Shown one piece after another: positions 63,687 to 64,000 of a stretch of 64,000 bases of DNA (the stretch's first letter is position 1; each line of letters opens with the position of its first letter). The position numbers were made by a program, and so were the translations under genes. The stretch lies in NCBI GenBank assembly GCA_041907665.1, contig JAYRGW010000011.1:1-64000 (forward strand). The letters are read 5' to 3'. The notes under the pieces are model-generated. The model made no database searches. It was not told the DNA's origin and saw only the letters and a list, made by a program, of their open reading frames with translations. The DNA comes from JAAYUD01 sp041907665 (lineage in GTDB: Bacteria; Bacteroidota; Bacteroidia; Bacteroidales; Bacteroidaceae).

Positions 63687-64000
63687 TTACACTTCGCTCA
63701 TATCATTGCCATTTATTAATCGTTCTTTGCTCTCTGCTAATGATTTCTGCAATTGCTTTTGTAGCAATGCCCTTGAAGGGAGTTCGGTCATATATTGAGC
63801 AACATGGATACCTGTTCTGTCTAATTGTAGGAGTTCTATCTGTTCTTCTCCACCTTCAGTGCATAGAAGCAAACCGAGTGGAGTTTCTTCTCCTAGTTCC
63901 ATTTCGTTCTTTTCCAACCAACGGAGGTAAAGTTCCATTTGTCCCTTATATTGAGCTTTGAACTTTCCAAGTTTAAGATCAATGGCAATCAGTCGGTGGA
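63687..64000 (-). CDS. YhcG-type PD-(D/E)XK nuclease, C-terminal part (cut by window edge)
   Basis: The frame is open to the window end and reads HRLIAIDLKLGKFKAQYKGQ before a Met at 63938. It then has MELYLRWLEKNE, PLGLLLCTEGGEEQIELL and TELPSRALLQKQLQKSLAE. This is the C-terminal nuclease domain of the DUF1016/YhcG family, where IDLKLGKF carries the D-x-K part of the active site. The protein would cut or process DNA; its role in cells is not well known. The N-terminal DUF1016 domain must lie beyond position 64000. Confidence 0.85.
   Translation of the reverse strand, partial: HRLIAIDLKLGKFKAQYKGQMELYLRWLEKNEMELGEETPLGLLLCTEGGEEQIELLQLDRTGIHVAQYMTELPSRALLQKQLQKSLAESKERLINGNDMSEV

Overview
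The window is a 64 kb stretch of an AT-rich Bacteroidota chromosome, most likely Bacteroides or a close relative. Evidence for this: promoters of the TTTG / TAnnTTTG type rather than E. coli -35/-10 boxes, a FecR anti-sigma gene next to the remains of a SusC-type receptor, two long HU-like proteins of the Bacteroides type, a Nudix-type regulator beside xylose genes, and Rex, PyrK and NadB neighbours typical of this group. No rRNA, tRNA or CRISPR array was found.

Layout. (1) 1-2873: an orphan fecR, a decayed SusC start, and 1.4 kb of gene-free DNA rich in hairpins, including a 22-bp-period repeat array. (2) 2874-30505: a large exopolysaccharide or capsule region in several blocks. It holds a priming-transferase operon (response regulator, sugar-phosphate transferase with a receiver-like N-terminus, a GT2-like protein without catalytic motifs, acetyltransferase), glycosyltransferases and a Wzx flippase, a plus-strand block of transferases, and a minus-strand secretion block (outer-membrane protein, Wzc-like co-polymerase, Wzy-like polymerase, two GT2). 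L-asparaginase, a RecB/AddA-like helicase-nuclease and an HU-like protein are embedded in it. (3) 30800-33035: an aminotransferase and fabD. (4) 33375-43875: sugar catabolism, with a Nudix-type regulator and xylulokinase, xylose isomerase and xylose symporter, then galK, a hexose transporter, galM and manA. (5) 43941-49137: a Ca2+/Na+ exchanger, an AspT-like transporter, ispF, an FAH-family protein and rex. (6) 49138-52201: a gene-poor accessory stretch with repeats, an XRE regulator and a frameshifted tyrosine recombinase. (7) 52317-57593: pyrK-pyrD and nadC facing nadA-nadB. (8) 57793-64000: a second HU-like gene, a MarR regulator with a four-part sulfur/disulfide reductase, a nitroreductase, a fructokinase preceded by a candidate structured RNA, and the end of a YhcG-type nuclease.

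The most unusual pattern is a family of tandem arrays with an exact 22-bp period, at 1552-1766, 17083-17170, 38717-38804 and 58451-58560. Each unit is a degenerate palindrome of about 18 bp plus a 4-bp linker. The palindrome sequence differs from array to array while the symmetry and period are kept. Two arrays sit about 55 bp upstream of the two HU-like paralogues, whose whole upstream regions are related. A second notable point is the predicted inactive GT2 paralogue (3473-4411), which can be compared directly with an intact relative in the same window (23972-25129).
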